Part shown: piece after piece, positions 45,356-54,957 of the stretch
How the letters are laid out: every line of letters starts with the position of its first letter
Numbering within the stretch: position 1 is the stretch's first letter
From: Verrucomicrobiota bacterium
GTDB taxonomy: Bacteria; Verrucomicrobiota; Verrucomicrobiia; Opitutales; Opitutaceae
Reading direction: 5' to 3'
Length of the DNA stretch: 64,000 nucleotides
NCBI GenBank assembly: GCA_023428905.1
Contig: JAEYWP010000021.1
Coordinates: 1 to 64,000, forward strand
Notes under the pieces: generated by a model
Database searches by the model: none
What the model was told of the DNA's origin: nothing
The model's input: only the letters and a program-made list of their open reading frames with translations
Made by a program: the position numbers and the translations under genes

Positions 45356-46450
45356 ATGAACGTGCTGCCGATCAGCGCCGCCCAGGCGCGCCGTTTTGCC
45401 CTGCTCGCCACCCGCATCCTCAGCCCGATGGCTGGCGCCGGGGAGGCGCTCCAGCACCTCGGGTATGTGCAACTGGATCCACTCAATGTCTGCGGGCGGA
45501 TGCACGACCTTGTCCTTAGAAACCGGGTACAGGATTACCGGCCGGGTGCCCTCCTGGAGGCGTTGCATGGGTCCGCGGGCGCACGTCTGGGCTTTGAGCA
45601 CTACATCCCAGGGCGCGGCATCCTGGTGGCCTGGCCGCTGTCGGCGTACCGCTTTATCCGCGCGCACCTCTCCGTGCCGGCGCCCGGGAGCGCCCGCCGC
45701 ACCTTCAGCCCGGAGGAGCGGAGGATGGGCGACACCCTGCTCGAGCAGGTGCGCGCACGCGGGACGCTGCGTTCGGAGGACGTCGAGCACCCCGGACGGG
45801 CCCAAACCGCCTGGGGCACGCAGGGGCGGCTGGTCAAGGTGGTCCTCGAAAAGCTGTTTGCCGCGGGGGAGCTGGCGATTGTCGCGCGGCGCGACTTCCG
45901 GCGGATCTACGCGCTTCCCGAGCGGGTTTTCGCCGCCGTCGCGGACCAGCCGCCGCCGACGCCCGAGGAGTTCCGGCGCTGGGCCGCGGGCGTGCGCCTG
46001 CGCCAGCGGCGCCTGGCGGTGCTGCGTCCGTCCGATGCCGCCCTGCTCGGCGACGTGGTCCAGGCGCTCCGTATTGAGAAACGTATGACGGTGTATTGCC
46101 TGCGTGAGGACCTGCCGCTGCTGGACCGGGTGAACGCGCCCCTGCCCGGGGAGGAGCGGACGCGGCTGCTCGCGCCCCTGGATCCCGTGATCTATGACCG
46201 GGGGCTCACCGCCCGGCTCTGGGAGTTTGCCTACACCTGGGAGGTTTACACGCCGGCCCACAAACGGGTGCGCGGGTATTATTCGCTGCCCGTGCTGCGG
46301 GATCTGGAAATTCTCGGTGACGTCGAACCGCGGGTGGACTGGCAACGCCGCCGGCTGACCCTGCGCTCCCGCCGGGTGCGACGGGGGGTGGAGACCCGCG
46401 CGGCGCTGGCGGAGCTGGCGGACTTTCTGGGCGTATCCGCGGCGCGCTGA
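45356..46450 (+). CDS. YcaQ-like DNA glycosylase (HTH_42)
   Basis: 364 aa; numbering here is from the GTG 3 bp upstream. Three winged-helix domains with the signature YVQLDPLNVCGRMHDLVLRNRV: Gln40 and Asp42 give the QxD catalytic motif of YcaQ/AlkX, as opposed to QxQ in AlkZ. Later GFEHYIPGRGILVAWPL, the LLAPLDPVIYDRGLTARLWEF segment and GYYSLPVL are also family traits. These enzymes unhook interstrand crosslinks and remove alkylated bases. Start taken at the ATG of a GTG-ATG pair, 20 bp after the OhrR stop, so the two genes may be co-transcribed. Confidence 0.92.
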   Translation: MNVLPISAAQARRFALLATRILSPMAGAGEALQHLGYVQLDPLNVCGRMHDLVLRNRVQDYRPGALLEALHGSAGARLGFEHYIPGRGILVAWPLSAYRFIRAHLSVPAPGSARRTFSPEERRMGDTLLEQVRARGTLRSEDVEHPGRAQTAWGTQGRLVKVVLEKLFAAGELAIVARRDFRRIYALPERVFAAVADQPPPTPEEFRRWAAGVRLRQRRLAVLRPSDAALLGDVVQALRIEKRMTVYCLREDLPLLDRVNAPLPGEERTRLLAPLDPVIYDRGLTARLWEFAYTWEVYTPAHKRVRGYYSLPVLRDLEILGDVEPRVDWQRRRLTLRSRRVRRGVETRAALAELADFLGVSAAR

Positions 46451-46512
46451 GGACGGGTTGGCGCCGCAGCCCGGGCTTGCGCACCGGGCTGCCAGCGGAT
46501 CACCGTGGCGCG

Positions 46513-47556
46513 ATGAAACCGAGCGGGATGTGGTTCTGGTTTTGCGTGACGTGTGGGCTGGCGGTGGTGACGGGGGCGCAGCCCTCAGTCCCCCGGTGGT
46601 ACGTCGGTTATCCGCCGCCGCTTCATCCCACGATCATCTATGGCACCTTCAAAGGCCGCACCCTCCCCATTGTCGGCGTGGCGGGTCAAACCCCGCAGGT
46701 GGAGGTGGACGGTGCGCTCAAGCGACTGGGCACCGGCCGCAAGGTCCGCTTCGAACCAAGGCGGGGGAGCGACTATGCCCCCGGGGAAGTGTCCCTCCGC
46801 AATCTGAGGGCCAGTTCCAGCCGGACCAACCTGGTGCTGATGTTCTCGAATGGCGGCCAGGTGAGCGGCGGCACGTTGAACGCGCGCAGCGACTTTTCCG
46901 CCACCGTCGTGCCGACCCAGGACTACACGGACTGTTATGTCGCGATCGTCTTCTTCGACCAGGCCTACCTCGACGGCGACACCCCGGTCCACAATGCGAG
47001 CGTGCAGTTCGCGCGGATCCCGGACCTGAAGGCGGGGGTGGAGAACGAGGTGACGTTGAATTTTAACTACATTGACAACACCGGTGGCCGGCTGGGTTTT
47101 TTCCCCCTCTTTTTCACCCGCGGCCTCGAGATCCGATCCGACCAGTGCCTGGTAGTCGCGCAGTTTTTCCGGCGGATGGAGGATCGTTTGCACGATGCCC
47201 TGGTCGCGGCCTACCTTGAGAAAAACGCGGGCAAGTCCGCCCGTCCGGAAGCCTACCTGCGCATCCCGCCCCTGTTCCTCGGCGCGGATGACCTGGACCG
47301 TGCGCCGGCTGAGGCGGAGGTGAGTTTTATGGTGAGCGAGGAGGGGCGGGTGGAGAACCTGCAGTTCGATACGCCCCTGCCGGGCGGCGTGCGCGACGTC
47401 CTGCACCGCACCCTCGGCGCCTGGCTCTTTTTCCCCCGGCTGAGTGAGGGCAGGCCGGCCCGCACGATGGTGCGCATGCCGCTTTCGTTAAAGGCCTCGG
47501 CCGGTAACGGCGGCGCCGACACCGGCGGCGAAGCTGCGGCTGCGGCCGGCAACTAG
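46513..47556 (+). CDS. Secreted protein with TonB_C-like tail
   Basis: 347 aa, not assigned to a known family as a whole. Leader MKPSGMWFWFCVTCGLAVVTGAQ from the ATG at 46513. The middle (about 120-210) is beta-rich. From about 272 a TonB_C-like domain is visible: EVSFMVSEEGRVENLQFDTPLPGGVRDVLHRTLGAWLFFPRLSEGRPARTMVRMPL. There is no energy-transducing N-terminal helix, so it is not a TonB protein itself. Its stop codon overlaps that of the convergent oxidoreductase gene in a shared CTAG. Confidence 0.7.
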   Translation: MKPSGMWFWFCVTCGLAVVTGAQPSVPRWYVGYPPPLHPTIIYGTFKGRTLPIVGVAGQTPQVEVDGALKRLGTGRKVRFEPRRGSDYAPGEVSLRNLRASSSRTNLVLMFSNGGQVSGGTLNARSDFSATVVPTQDYTDCYVAIVFFDQAYLDGDTPVHNASVQFARIPDLKAGVENEVTLNFNYIDNTGGRLGFFPLFFTRGLEIRSDQCLVVAQFFRRMEDRLHDALVAAYLEKNAGKSARPEAYLRIPPLFLGADDLDRAPAEAEVSFMVSEEGRVENLQFDTPLPGGVRDVLHRTLGAWLFFPRLSEGRPARTMVRMPLSLKASAGNGGADTGGEAAAAAGN

Positions 47557-48923
47557 ACGCGGTAGGCGGCGCGCATCGGGCGCGTCAGCAGCGCGTTGGC
47601 TTTTTCGTCGTTGAGGATGCGCTCGGAGGCGGGATCCCAGTCCAGCGAGGAGCGGCCGAGCCGGATCGCGATGTTGGCGAGGTGGGAGATGGTGATGGAG
47701 CGATGGCCCACCTCAATCGGGGTAATCGTTTCCGCCCCGGTGTAGATCCCGTCGACGAAATTGCGCTCGTGAAGCCGGCTCTCGTAGAGCCGGATCTCGC
47801 CGTCGCGAATACGCTGGCGCCTCAGCTCCTCGGGCGTGGTGGTGAGGCCGTTGCGATCGACGGTGAGGGTGCGGCCGTCCTCGCCGTGAAAGACGATGCC
47901 GTTGGGCCCCTGGTTTCCGACCTGCACCCGGACCCCTCCCGGATAGATGACGTCAAAGTTGAACTCCGGCACGGTGTTGTAGACGTCGGTTTCTGGCGGG
48001 AGCACGGCGGAGCGGATCTCCACGCGTGAAGGGCCGGAGCGGTCCATTCCCAGGGCCCATTGCACGATATCGAGGTGGTGGGCGCCCCAGTCGGTGATCA
48101 TGCCGCCGGAAAAGGCGAAGTTGTGGCGCCAGTTCAGCTGGAAGAGTGCGGGGATGTAGGGCCGTTCTTCCGCGGGCCCGAGCCAGAGGTCGTAGTCGAC
48201 CCCGGCCGGTACCGGTTCGGGACTCTTGCGCGACCCGAGTTGGGACCAGTCCTTGTGCCCTCCGGGCAGGGCCACCGTCACATGGGAGAGTTTGCCGAGC
48301 CGCCCGTTGCGGATGAATTCCGCGGCGGTGCGGAAATAGGCGCTGCTGCGCTGCTGGCTGCCGGTTTGCCAGATGATGCCGGCGCGCGCCACCTCGTCGG
48401 CCATGCGGCGTCCTTCGCCGACCGTAAGGGCAAGGGGCTTTTGTCCGTAGATGTGCAGGCCGCGCCGGGCCGCCAGCACGGCGGCGGCGCAGTGCCAGTG
48501 GTCGGGCGTATTGATGACAACCGCGTCGAGATCTTCGCGGGCAAACATCTGCCTGAAATCTTCATACACGCGGCAACCGCGGTAGCCTCCCTTGGCCTGT
48601 TCGGCGTAATAGGCTTCCACCTGGCGTTTACCGACGAGGCGACCGCCCGTGCGTTCACCCTGGTAGCCGTAATTGGGCAACTCGGCCACCGGGTCTGCCA
48701 CGGCGATCACCTGCACGCGCTCGTCGCCCAAAAAGTTGTAAATGGTGTCCTGGGCGATCGTCCCGAAGCCGATGATGCCGAGATTGATGCGCTCGCCTGC
48801 CTTGGGCCGGCGCGGGGTCTTGGGACCGTAACTCGCGCAGCCGGCAAGGCCGCTCAAGGCTGCGCCTGCGGCGAGCAGGGCGGACGATTTCAGGAAGGTG
48901 CGACGGGGTAGGGGGAAACTCAT
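47553..48923 (-). CDS. Tat-exported Gfo/Idh/MocA oxidoreductase
   Basis: 456 aa. The ATG at 48923 gives MSFPLPRRTFLKSSALLAAGAALSGLAGC: twin-arginine motif and a lipobox-like LAGC, so it is likely a Tat lipoprotein. NAD(P)-binding start NLGIIGFGTIAQDTIYNFLGDERVQVIAVADP, then VINTPDHWHCAAAVLAARRGLHIYGQKPLAL (family EKP variant) and a C-terminal sheet. This subgroup is widespread in Verrucomicrobia and Planctomycetes and acts on sugars; the exact substrate is unknown. Confidence 0.92.
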   Translation of the reverse strand: MSFPLPRRTFLKSSALLAAGAALSGLAGCASYGPKTPRRPKAGERINLGIIGFGTIAQDTIYNFLGDERVQVIAVADPVAELPNYGYQGERTGGRLVGKRQVEAYYAEQAKGGYRGCRVYEDFRQMFAREDLDAVVINTPDHWHCAAAVLAARRGLHIYGQKPLALTVGEGRRMADEVARAGIIWQTGSQQRSSAYFRTAAEFIRNGRLGKLSHVTVALPGGHKDWSQLGSRKSPEPVPAGVDYDLWLGPAEERPYIPALFQLNWRHNFAFSGGMITDWGAHHLDIVQWALGMDRSGPSRVEIRSAVLPPETDVYNTVPEFNFDVIYPGGVRVQVGNQGPNGIVFHGEDGRTLTVDRNGLTTTPEELRRQRIRDGEIRLYESRLHERNFVDGIYTGAETITPIEVGHRSITISHLANIAIRLGRSSLDWDPASERILNDEKANALLTRPMRAAYRV

Positions 48924-49124
48924 ATGTGCATTTAAGTGCATCGTTGGTGACGCACGACAATGCGCCTTGTCCAGACACATTAGAGCGACGGGAGGGTGTC
49001 GGTTGGGGACGGGGCGAACGGAGAACGGAAGCCGGGCCATTTGCAGCCGGCGTGCGTAACGCATGGGACGAAAGTCGTATGGTGGAGGGGTACGCTCTCG
49101 GGCATCCTCGAGGCGTTCTCAGCC

Positions 49125-49391
49125 ATGACCTCCACTGCCTTCATCACTCGACTGCCGGCGGTCTACATCGGGACCCAGCGCGGCTTCCGGAGCATCCCCT
49201 CGCTCGAGCTCTACAACCTGCTTGCACCCCTCGGGGAGCACCCGGTGGGCTCCACCGTCTCGCGCGGCACCCTCGAAAAGCATGGCTGGCAGGTCCTCGC
49301 CGCGCGCAAACGTATTGGTCAGCGCCCGCGCGCCCGCCCCGTGCTGGATTTTGCGGCGGACGGCGGGGTGGCGGCGGCGACGGCGGCATGA
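49125..49391 (+). CDS. Small unknown protein, end overlaps lacI-like gene
   Basis: 88 aa, MTSTAFITRLPAVYIGTQRGFRSIPSLELYNLLAPLGEHPVGSTVSRGTLEKHGWQVLAARKRI: compact and plausible, with GC-rich third positions, but no family recognised. The last 73 bp are antisense to the LacI-type gene 3' end; the C-terminal Ala-rich tail there is probably not functional. Confidence 0.5.
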   Translation: MTSTAFITRLPAVYIGTQRGFRSIPSLELYNLLAPLGEHPVGSTVSRGTLEKHGWQVLAARKRIGQRPRARPVLDFAADGGVAAATAA

Positions 49392-50470
49392 GCCGGTGAC
49401 CGTTCGGCGGGCCTGCCCTTGCGGCGTGGCGCGGTCGATCCCGCGACCCAATGGCCTTCGATCATGCTGTAAACGGGGCGCTGGGGCAGCCCGAGTTCGT
49501 TGTGGTAAAGCTGGCTGGCGAGGATGTCGATGGCGGTGGCGCCGATCAGCGGCTGGTTCTGGTTGATGCCGCTGACGTCCTCAAAGTGCGCAAGGCGCAT
49601 CTGTTCGACGTCGAGGGCGATAAACGCGAGGTCCTGGGGGATCGCGCAGCCGAGGTCGCGCAAGGCGCGGTACTGGCTCGGGCCGAAACCGATGACGGCG
49701 TCGGGACGTGTTTTGCGAAGCCAGGCGCGCAGCGATGCCTGACCTGCTTCGGACGTGGTGAGGAGCGGTTCGAGGCGCGCGCCGTGTGAGGTGTTCTGGG
49801 CGGCGAGGTAACCGCCGAGCCAGCCATAGTTGACGCGGCTGTTCTGCTCCGACTCCAGCATCAGCGCGATCCGTTCGTAACCCAGCGCGAGCAGCTGCTG
49901 GTAGGCGAGCAGCGCCGCGCGAAAGTGGTTGTGGGTCGCGCGGTGAAGGGCGTGCTGGTTGAACACATAACCGAGTCCCACGCAGATCAGGTGAGCCCAG
50001 TCGAGCTCATGGGCATACACCGGCACGGCGAAGGGCGTGATCAGGTGACCCCGGATGCCGCGCGCCCGCAGGATCCGGCAGGTGCTGGCGGAGGCGGCGC
50101 CGCCCGGGCCGAGCCAGAACGGCTCCAGCCGCATGCCCAGCTGCTGGGCCCGTTTGCGGGCCCCCTCGTAAAAGCCCACGCTGGCAGAGTGGTTCTGCCA
50201 TTCGTCCGGGGTCGGGCCGCCGGTGAGAAACCCGACCACCTCCGGGGCGGTTTTGGGCTGCTTGAGCCTGACCTGGCTCATCAGGGCGGAGACGAGGACG
50301 TTGGAACGGTACCCCATCTCGTCCGCCAGCCGCCGCAGGCGGTCGCGGGTTGCCTCGGGGATGGAGGGGTCGTTGCGCAGGCTGAGCGAGACCGTGGTGT
50401 GGCTCACCCCCGCGCGGCGGGCGATCTCGCGCAGGGTCGGCGGCGTGACGGGTGCGGTGACCTGGGCCAT
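49319..50470 (-). CDS. LacI-family sugar-responsive repressor
   Basis: 383 aa. HTH at about 12-32 (PTLREIARRAGVSHTTVSLSLRNDPSIPEATRDRLRRLADEMGYRSN), with a periplasmic-binding-protein-like effector domain after it (LGMRLEPFWLGPGG...ERIALMLESEQNSRVNYGWLGGYLAAQ, PDAVIGFGPSQYRALRDLGCAIPQDLAFIALD). It is divergent from the TonB receptor 194 bp away and probably controls the polysaccharide locus; the inducer is unknown. The C-terminus carries an unusual Arg/Ala-rich extension of about 30 residues beyond the fold. Confidence 0.93.
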   Translation of the reverse strand: MAQVTAPVTPPTLREIARRAGVSHTTVSLSLRNDPSIPEATRDRLRRLADEMGYRSNVLVSALMSQVRLKQPKTAPEVVGFLTGGPTPDEWQNHSASVGFYEGARKRAQQLGMRLEPFWLGPGGAASASTCRILRARGIRGHLITPFAVPVYAHELDWAHLICVGLGYVFNQHALHRATHNHFRAALLAYQQLLALGYERIALMLESEQNSRVNYGWLGGYLAAQNTSHGARLEPLLTTSEAGQASLRAWLRKTRPDAVIGFGPSQYRALRDLGCAIPQDLAFIALDVEQMRLAHFEDVSGINQNQPLIGATAIDILASQLYHNELGLPQRPVYSMIEGHWVAGSTAPRRKGRPAERSPAHAAVAAATPPSAAKSSTGRARGR

Positions 50471-50664
50471 GTCCGCAGGCAGCCGCAGCCCCCGCGCGGG
50501 GGCAATTTCATTTTACGTGGAAAGTGGAGGCGCCCTTGGCCGGCGCGGCGGCCGGTGCCACACCAGCCCGCGTTGACGCCGCCCATCACGGCGCCGACCC
50601 GCGGCAGCAGCCCCGACCGGGCCGCGCCCCCGCCGCGGCTCACCCCACCCACCCTCGCTGCCCC

Positions 50665-52965
50665 ATGAAAACATTGCTTCCCGCCGGAGGCCCGGACCGT
50701 CGTCCGGAGCCCGCCGCCGCCGCCGCCCTCGCCCTCGCGCTCGCCCTGCTTTCGCCCGCGGTCTCCCTCGCCCAGTCCGCACCCGCCGCGGCTTCGCCGG
50801 AGGAGGAGACCGTCGTCCTTCCGCAGTTCACCATTTCCAGCGACGCGGCGGACCGCTACCGCGCGACCGACGCGATCTCCGCCGTGCGTGTGCGCGCGCC
50901 CCTCCTCGACACCCCCAGCTCCATCACCGTGCTCACCCGCGAGATGATGGACGACCTCGCGCCGACCCGCATCTTCGACGTCACCCGCTATGTCGCGGGC
51001 GTGCAGGACGGCCGCGGTATCCAGTTTCAGGATCGCATGATCATCCGCGGCTTTGAGAGCAACGGCCAGCGCACGGTCGACAACTTCCTCCAGCCGGCGG
51101 ACGCCGACAACATCAACGAGGCGGTGGTTGATCGCATCGAGGTGGCCAAGGGCCCGAACGCCATCCTCTCCCCGTCGGGCGCGCCGGGCGGCGCGATCAA
51201 TATCATCACGAAGTCGCCGCTTTATGCGCGCAAGCGCAGCGTCACCGCCACCGTCGGCCTCTATGACGCGCAGAAGATCAGCTTCGACGTGACGGGTCCC
51301 TTCTCGGAGGGAAGCCCGTTCGCCTACCGTGCGATCGGCTCCTTCCAGGACTCGCAGCGGTACTGGTCCAGCGACGCGCGGCTGCGCAACAACGCGATCG
51401 CGCCGATGTTCTCCTGGAAGATCTCCGACAAGACGCTCCTGACGGTGAAACTGGTGGCGGCCGAGTTCTGGGCCTTCCGCGAGCCGTTGCTCGTGATCGA
51501 TTCTGCCGTCAACGCCGACACCAAGGACCCGTACCTCGCCCCCGGAATCGACAAGAAGGGCATCAACGGCATCCAGCCGTGGAGCCATGTCGGCACCCAC
51601 ACCGCTGACCTGTTCACCCAGCTGACCACCAGCCTGACGGACAACATCAGTCTGCGTGTCGCCGCCAACGGCCGGTATTATTTCGAGGACTCCCACCAGA
51701 ACTTCCTCTCCACCCCGAGCCTGACCAACCGGTACAATCCCTACACCGGCGAACTCACCCAGGACTTCACCTGGGCGCTGGATCCGGCGTCGGGCAACTA
51801 CGTCTCGACCTTCTCCCGGTTCTTTGACCCGACGGCGGTGCCGAACCGCGGCGACATCCAGTGGAGCCGCCGCAAGACCGCCAACCTCCAGTCCGACCTC
51901 GCCGCCACCTACCGCTTCGGCGAGGTGAGCAGCCAGACCGTCGCCGGTTTCGCTTATGGCCGGCAGACCGGCTACACCCGGGGCAAGAACGCGACCATGC
52001 CCGCGATCAACCTGCTCGACCCGGTGCGTGTGTATCCTACGTATGGCGACACGCTGGCCGTTCACAACAAGACGGCCTTCACCAACATCCAGGTCTATCT
52101 CAACGAGCGGCTCGGCTTCCTCGAGGACCGTGTGTTCCTCACCGGCGGCGTCCTCCGCTATGACACCAAGACCCTCGGGCAGAATGCGCTGAACAACTCC
52201 GCCCCGAGCATCCTCGACGACGGCAAGACCATGTATTCGGTCGGCGCCCTGGCGAAGGTCCGCTCCAACATCTCTGTCTATTACAGCCACTCCACGAACT
52301 CCTCGCCGACCATTGCCAACAACGTGCCGCTCTGGCGCGACGGCGTGCAGGACGAGTTTGGTTTCAAGACCGAGTTTTTCAACCAGCGCCTGGCCTTCAA
52401 CGGCGCCTACTTCGAGATCGACCAGACCAATGTCACCATCCCGAACCCCGACCGGCAGACCAACCCGTCGGCGCCGGAGCAGCTCGTTTCCGACTTCGGC
52501 AACAAGGGTTTCGAGTTCGAGCTGATGGGAAGCCTGACGGACAACCTCTCGGTCATCGCGACGTATTCGCACCTCAAGATGCGGGACAGCCTTGGCCGCC
52601 ACGTTCGCGGCGTGGCCGACAACAACGCCGCCCTGCTCCTCAACTACCGCTTCACCGACGGCCCGGCCAAGGGCCTCACGGTCAACGCGGGCGTAAACTA
52701 CACGGGACGTCGCGCCGGCGACACCCCCATCAACTTCACTCCGCTGGGCGTGGTGGGGCGGACCAGCTTCTTCCTCAAGCCGATGTACAGCACCACCCTG
52801 GGCGCATCCTACCGGCTGAACGAGAAGTACTTTCTCCGCCTGATTGTGGACAATGTCCTCGACGACAAGGGCTACATCGCGGTCGCCGGGGGCCGCGTTT
52901 CGGGCACCGGCATCACCACCGCGCCGGGCATCAACGTGAAATTCTCCACCACCTTTGAATTCTAG
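50665..52965 (+). CDS. TonB-dependent outer-membrane receptor
   Basis: 766 aa. The ATG at 50665 starts MKTLLPAGGPDRRPEP, then a hydrophobic stretch AAAALALALALLSPAVSLAQ. Plug domain at about 75-180 (LLDTPSSITVLTREMMDDLAPTRIFDVTRYVAGV, PNAILSPSGAPGGAINIITK). Beta barrel to the end, closing with NVKFSTTFEF, whose final Phe is the usual C-terminal aromatic. It resembles FecA/ferrichrome-type receptors of Opitutaceae used for glycan or siderophore import. Context of GH28, GH65-like and MFS genes favours an oligosaccharide. Its stop overlaps the GH28-like start by 11 bp. Confidence 0.94.
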   Translation: MKTLLPAGGPDRRPEPAAAAALALALALLSPAVSLAQSAPAAASPEEETVVLPQFTISSDAADRYRATDAISAVRVRAPLLDTPSSITVLTREMMDDLAPTRIFDVTRYVAGVQDGRGIQFQDRMIIRGFESNGQRTVDNFLQPADADNINEAVVDRIEVAKGPNAILSPSGAPGGAINIITKSPLYARKRSVTATVGLYDAQKISFDVTGPFSEGSPFAYRAIGSFQDSQRYWSSDARLRNNAIAPMFSWKISDKTLLTVKLVAAEFWAFREPLLVIDSAVNADTKDPYLAPGIDKKGINGIQPWSHVGTHTADLFTQLTTSLTDNISLRVAANGRYYFEDSHQNFLSTPSLTNRYNPYTGELTQDFTWALDPASGNYVSTFSRFFDPTAVPNRGDIQWSRRKTANLQSDLAATYRFGEVSSQTVAGFAYGRQTGYTRGKNATMPAINLLDPVRVYPTYGDTLAVHNKTAFTNIQVYLNERLGFLEDRVFLTGGVLRYDTKTLGQNALNNSAPSILDDGKTMYSVGALAKVRSNISVYYSHSTNSSPTIANNVPLWRDGVQDEFGFKTEFFNQRLAFNGAYFEIDQTNVTIPNPDRQTNPSAPEQLVSDFGNKGFEFELMGSLTDNLSVIATYSHLKMRDSLGRHVRGVADNNAALLLNYRFTDGPAKGLTVNAGVNYTGRRAGDTPINFTPLGVVGRTSFFLKPMYSTTLGASYRLNEKYFLRLIVDNVLDDKGYIAVAGGRVSGTGITTAPGINVKFSTTFEF

Positions 52966-54661
52966 TTCCCCAGAGCAGAGCGGCCTGTTCAGCGTGCGCC
53001 ATTACGGCGCCGCGGGCGACGGGCGGACGCTGGACACGGCGGCGATCAATCGTGCGGTCGCCGCCGCCCATCTCGCCGGCGGGGGAACCGTCGTGTTCCC
53101 GGCCGGCGAGTACCTCAGCCACTCCATCCGGCTTCGCAGCCACGTGTGCCTGAAGCTGGCATCCGGCGCCGTGCTGGTGGCGGCGGAGCCTCCTCCGGCA
53201 GGCGAATGCGGCGGCTACGACTCACCGGAGGACGGCGCGCCCAACGTGTATCAGGATTTCGGGCACTCGCGCTTTCGCAACAGCCTGATTTGGGGCGAGG
53301 ACCTCACCGGCGTGGGAATCGAGGGGCCGGGCCGCATTTTTGGCCGCGGCCTGAGCCGCGGTAACGGGCGGGTGGCCCTGCCGGTGCGCGAGGTGGCCCC
53401 GCAGCCGGGGAATCGCCTCCCGGATGTGCTTGAGGCGGACGGGGAGATCGAGCCGGCGGCGCTGCCCGCCGGCGTCAAGGCCGGCCCGTTTGGGTATCCG
53501 CACGGGTGTGACACGCTGCCCGCCGGGGTGGGCAACAAGGCCATCGCCCTGCGCGGGTGCCGCAATGTGATCTTGAGAGACCTCGTGGTGCTCCACGGCG
53601 GGCATTTCGCGGTGCTCGCGGCCGACTGCGACAATGTCACGGTTGACAACCTCCTGATCGACACCAACCGCGACGGCATCGACATCGATGGCTGTCGCAA
53701 CGTCAGGATCTCACGGTGTTCGGTCAATTCGCCGTGGGATGACGCGATCTGTATCAAGTCGTCCTGTGGTTATGGTCCGCCGCGCCCGGTGGAGAACATC
53801 ACCGTGAGTGATTGTTATGTCAGCGGTTTCGAGGAGGGCACCCTGTTCGATGGAACCCGCTCCCGCGCCGTCCGCCATCGGGGAGGGCCGATCGGCCGGA
53901 TCAAACTGGGAACCGAGGCGAGCGGGGGTTTCCGCAACATCGCCATCAGCAACTGTGTCTTCGAGTTTTGCCGCGGCCTCGCCTTCGAGCAGGTGGACGG
54001 GGCGGGGATGGACGACATCGTGGTCTCCAACGTGGTCATGCGCGAGGTCCAGAACGCCCCGGTCTTCATCCGGCTGGGCGGACGACTGCGGGCCCCGGGG
54101 GTGACGGTGCCCGGCACGGCCCAGCGGATCGCGATCACCAATCTGGTCGCCTTTGATGTCGCTCCCGAGCACGGCATTTTTATCGCCGGCCTGCCCGGCC
54201 ATCCCGTGCGCAATGTGCGGCTCGATGGGGTGCAGGTCTTCAGCCGGGGCGGCGGCTCACCGGACGATGCGAACCGCGAAGTGCCGGCCCTGGTGGCAGC
54301 GTATCCGGAGCCCCTGCTTTTCGGCACGCTGCCGGCGTGGGGGTTTTATGCGCGGCATGCGGAGGGCCTGGAGGTGCGGGACCTCGCGCTCCACACCCTC
54401 ACCCCGGACGCCCGGCCCGCCGTGCGCCTTGAGCACGTGGTGAACGCGCGTTTTGCCGGCGCCCGCGTCGTCCCGGCCACCGCCTCGACCGCCACCACCA
54501 ACGCCATAACCTCCACCGCCGCCGCGACCGCGACGACAACCGCGCCCACGACCACCGCCGCGCAGTGGCAGGTCCGCGACTCCCGCGGCGTCCGCTGGAT
54601 CGACTGCGACGGCATCGGACCGCCCCTGGACCCTTCCGCCCGGGCGGAAGAGCGTTCCTGA
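52955..54661 (+). CDS. GH28-like right-handed beta-helix glycosidase
   Basis: 568 aa. The start is an uncommon TTG overlapping the receptor gene by 11 bp; the protein lacks a signal peptide, and the first domain residues FSVRHYGAAGDGRTLDTAAINRAVAAAHLAGGGTVVFPAGEYLS are typical of pectate_lyase_3/GH28 N-termini. GH28 marks: NRDGIDIDGC, WDDAICIKSS and GRIKLGTEASGG. The acids of the family's NTD and DD motifs are present (NRDGID and DDAIC). A Thr/Ala-rich linker of about 35 residues (ATASTATTNAITSTAAATAT and onwards) precedes the C-terminal 25 residues. Predicted to act on galacturonan or rhamnogalacturonan. A strong terminator follows. Confidence 0.85.
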   Translation: MNSSSPEQSGLFSVRHYGAAGDGRTLDTAAINRAVAAAHLAGGGTVVFPAGEYLSHSIRLRSHVCLKLASGAVLVAAEPPPAGECGGYDSPEDGAPNVYQDFGHSRFRNSLIWGEDLTGVGIEGPGRIFGRGLSRGNGRVALPVREVAPQPGNRLPDVLEADGEIEPAALPAGVKAGPFGYPHGCDTLPAGVGNKAIALRGCRNVILRDLVVLHGGHFAVLAADCDNVTVDNLLIDTNRDGIDIDGCRNVRISRCSVNSPWDDAICIKSSCGYGPPRPVENITVSDCYVSGFEEGTLFDGTRSRAVRHRGGPIGRIKLGTEASGGFRNIAISNCVFEFCRGLAFEQVDGAGMDDIVVSNVVMREVQNAPVFIRLGGRLRAPGVTVPGTAQRIAITNLVAFDVAPEHGIFIAGLPGHPVRNVRLDGVQVFSRGGGSPDDANREVPALVAAYPEPLLFGTLPAWGFYARHAEGLEVRDLALHTLTPDARPAVRLEHVVNARFAGARVVPATASTATTNAITSTAAATATTTAPTTTAAQWQVRDSRGVRWIDCDGIGPPLDPSARAEERS

Positions 54662-54686
54662 GCCAATATACTTTCTGCTGGGTAGC

Positions 54687-54718
54687 GGCGCCGCCTGTGG
54701 GTCAGGCGGCGCCTTCTT
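54687..54718 (+). terminator. Terminator of the GH28-like gene
   Basis: Perfect 10-bp stem GGCGCCGCCT / AGGCGGCGCC with a 7-nt loop GTGGGTC, then TTCTT, 25 bp after the stop. Element A begins at its T-rich tail. Confidence 0.85.
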
Positions 54719-54943
54719 AAGGGGTCATGTCTTGACTCTTGACAATATCTTCAGCCCTCGGCCCTGTCGGTAGACGTGGCGGTGGCTTACGCAGCTGTGC
54801 CCGGTTTCCACCAGCACTGGCGTTTTCGTGCAGGGGTCGTGCGGTTTCGCGGTCGTCTTTGCCGCACCGGGTGCGCAGTGCAGGGCACGGGTCGTGCGTC
54901 TAGAGGGAGCAAATTTGTCAAAGGTCAAGACGTGACCCCTTTA
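54717..54943. mobile_element. MITE-like element A (227 bp)
   Basis: Bounded by inverted copies R7 (54717-54745, plus) and R8 (54915-54943, minus; two changes) of the 29-bp repeat. The 170-bp interior (from the CAGCCCTCGGCCCTGTCGG region to ACGGGTCGTGCGTCTAG) matches that of element B. No open frame of size; it would fold into a long hairpin. Confidence 0.85.
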
Positions 54944-54957
54944 GGGGGAGGGGGCTT

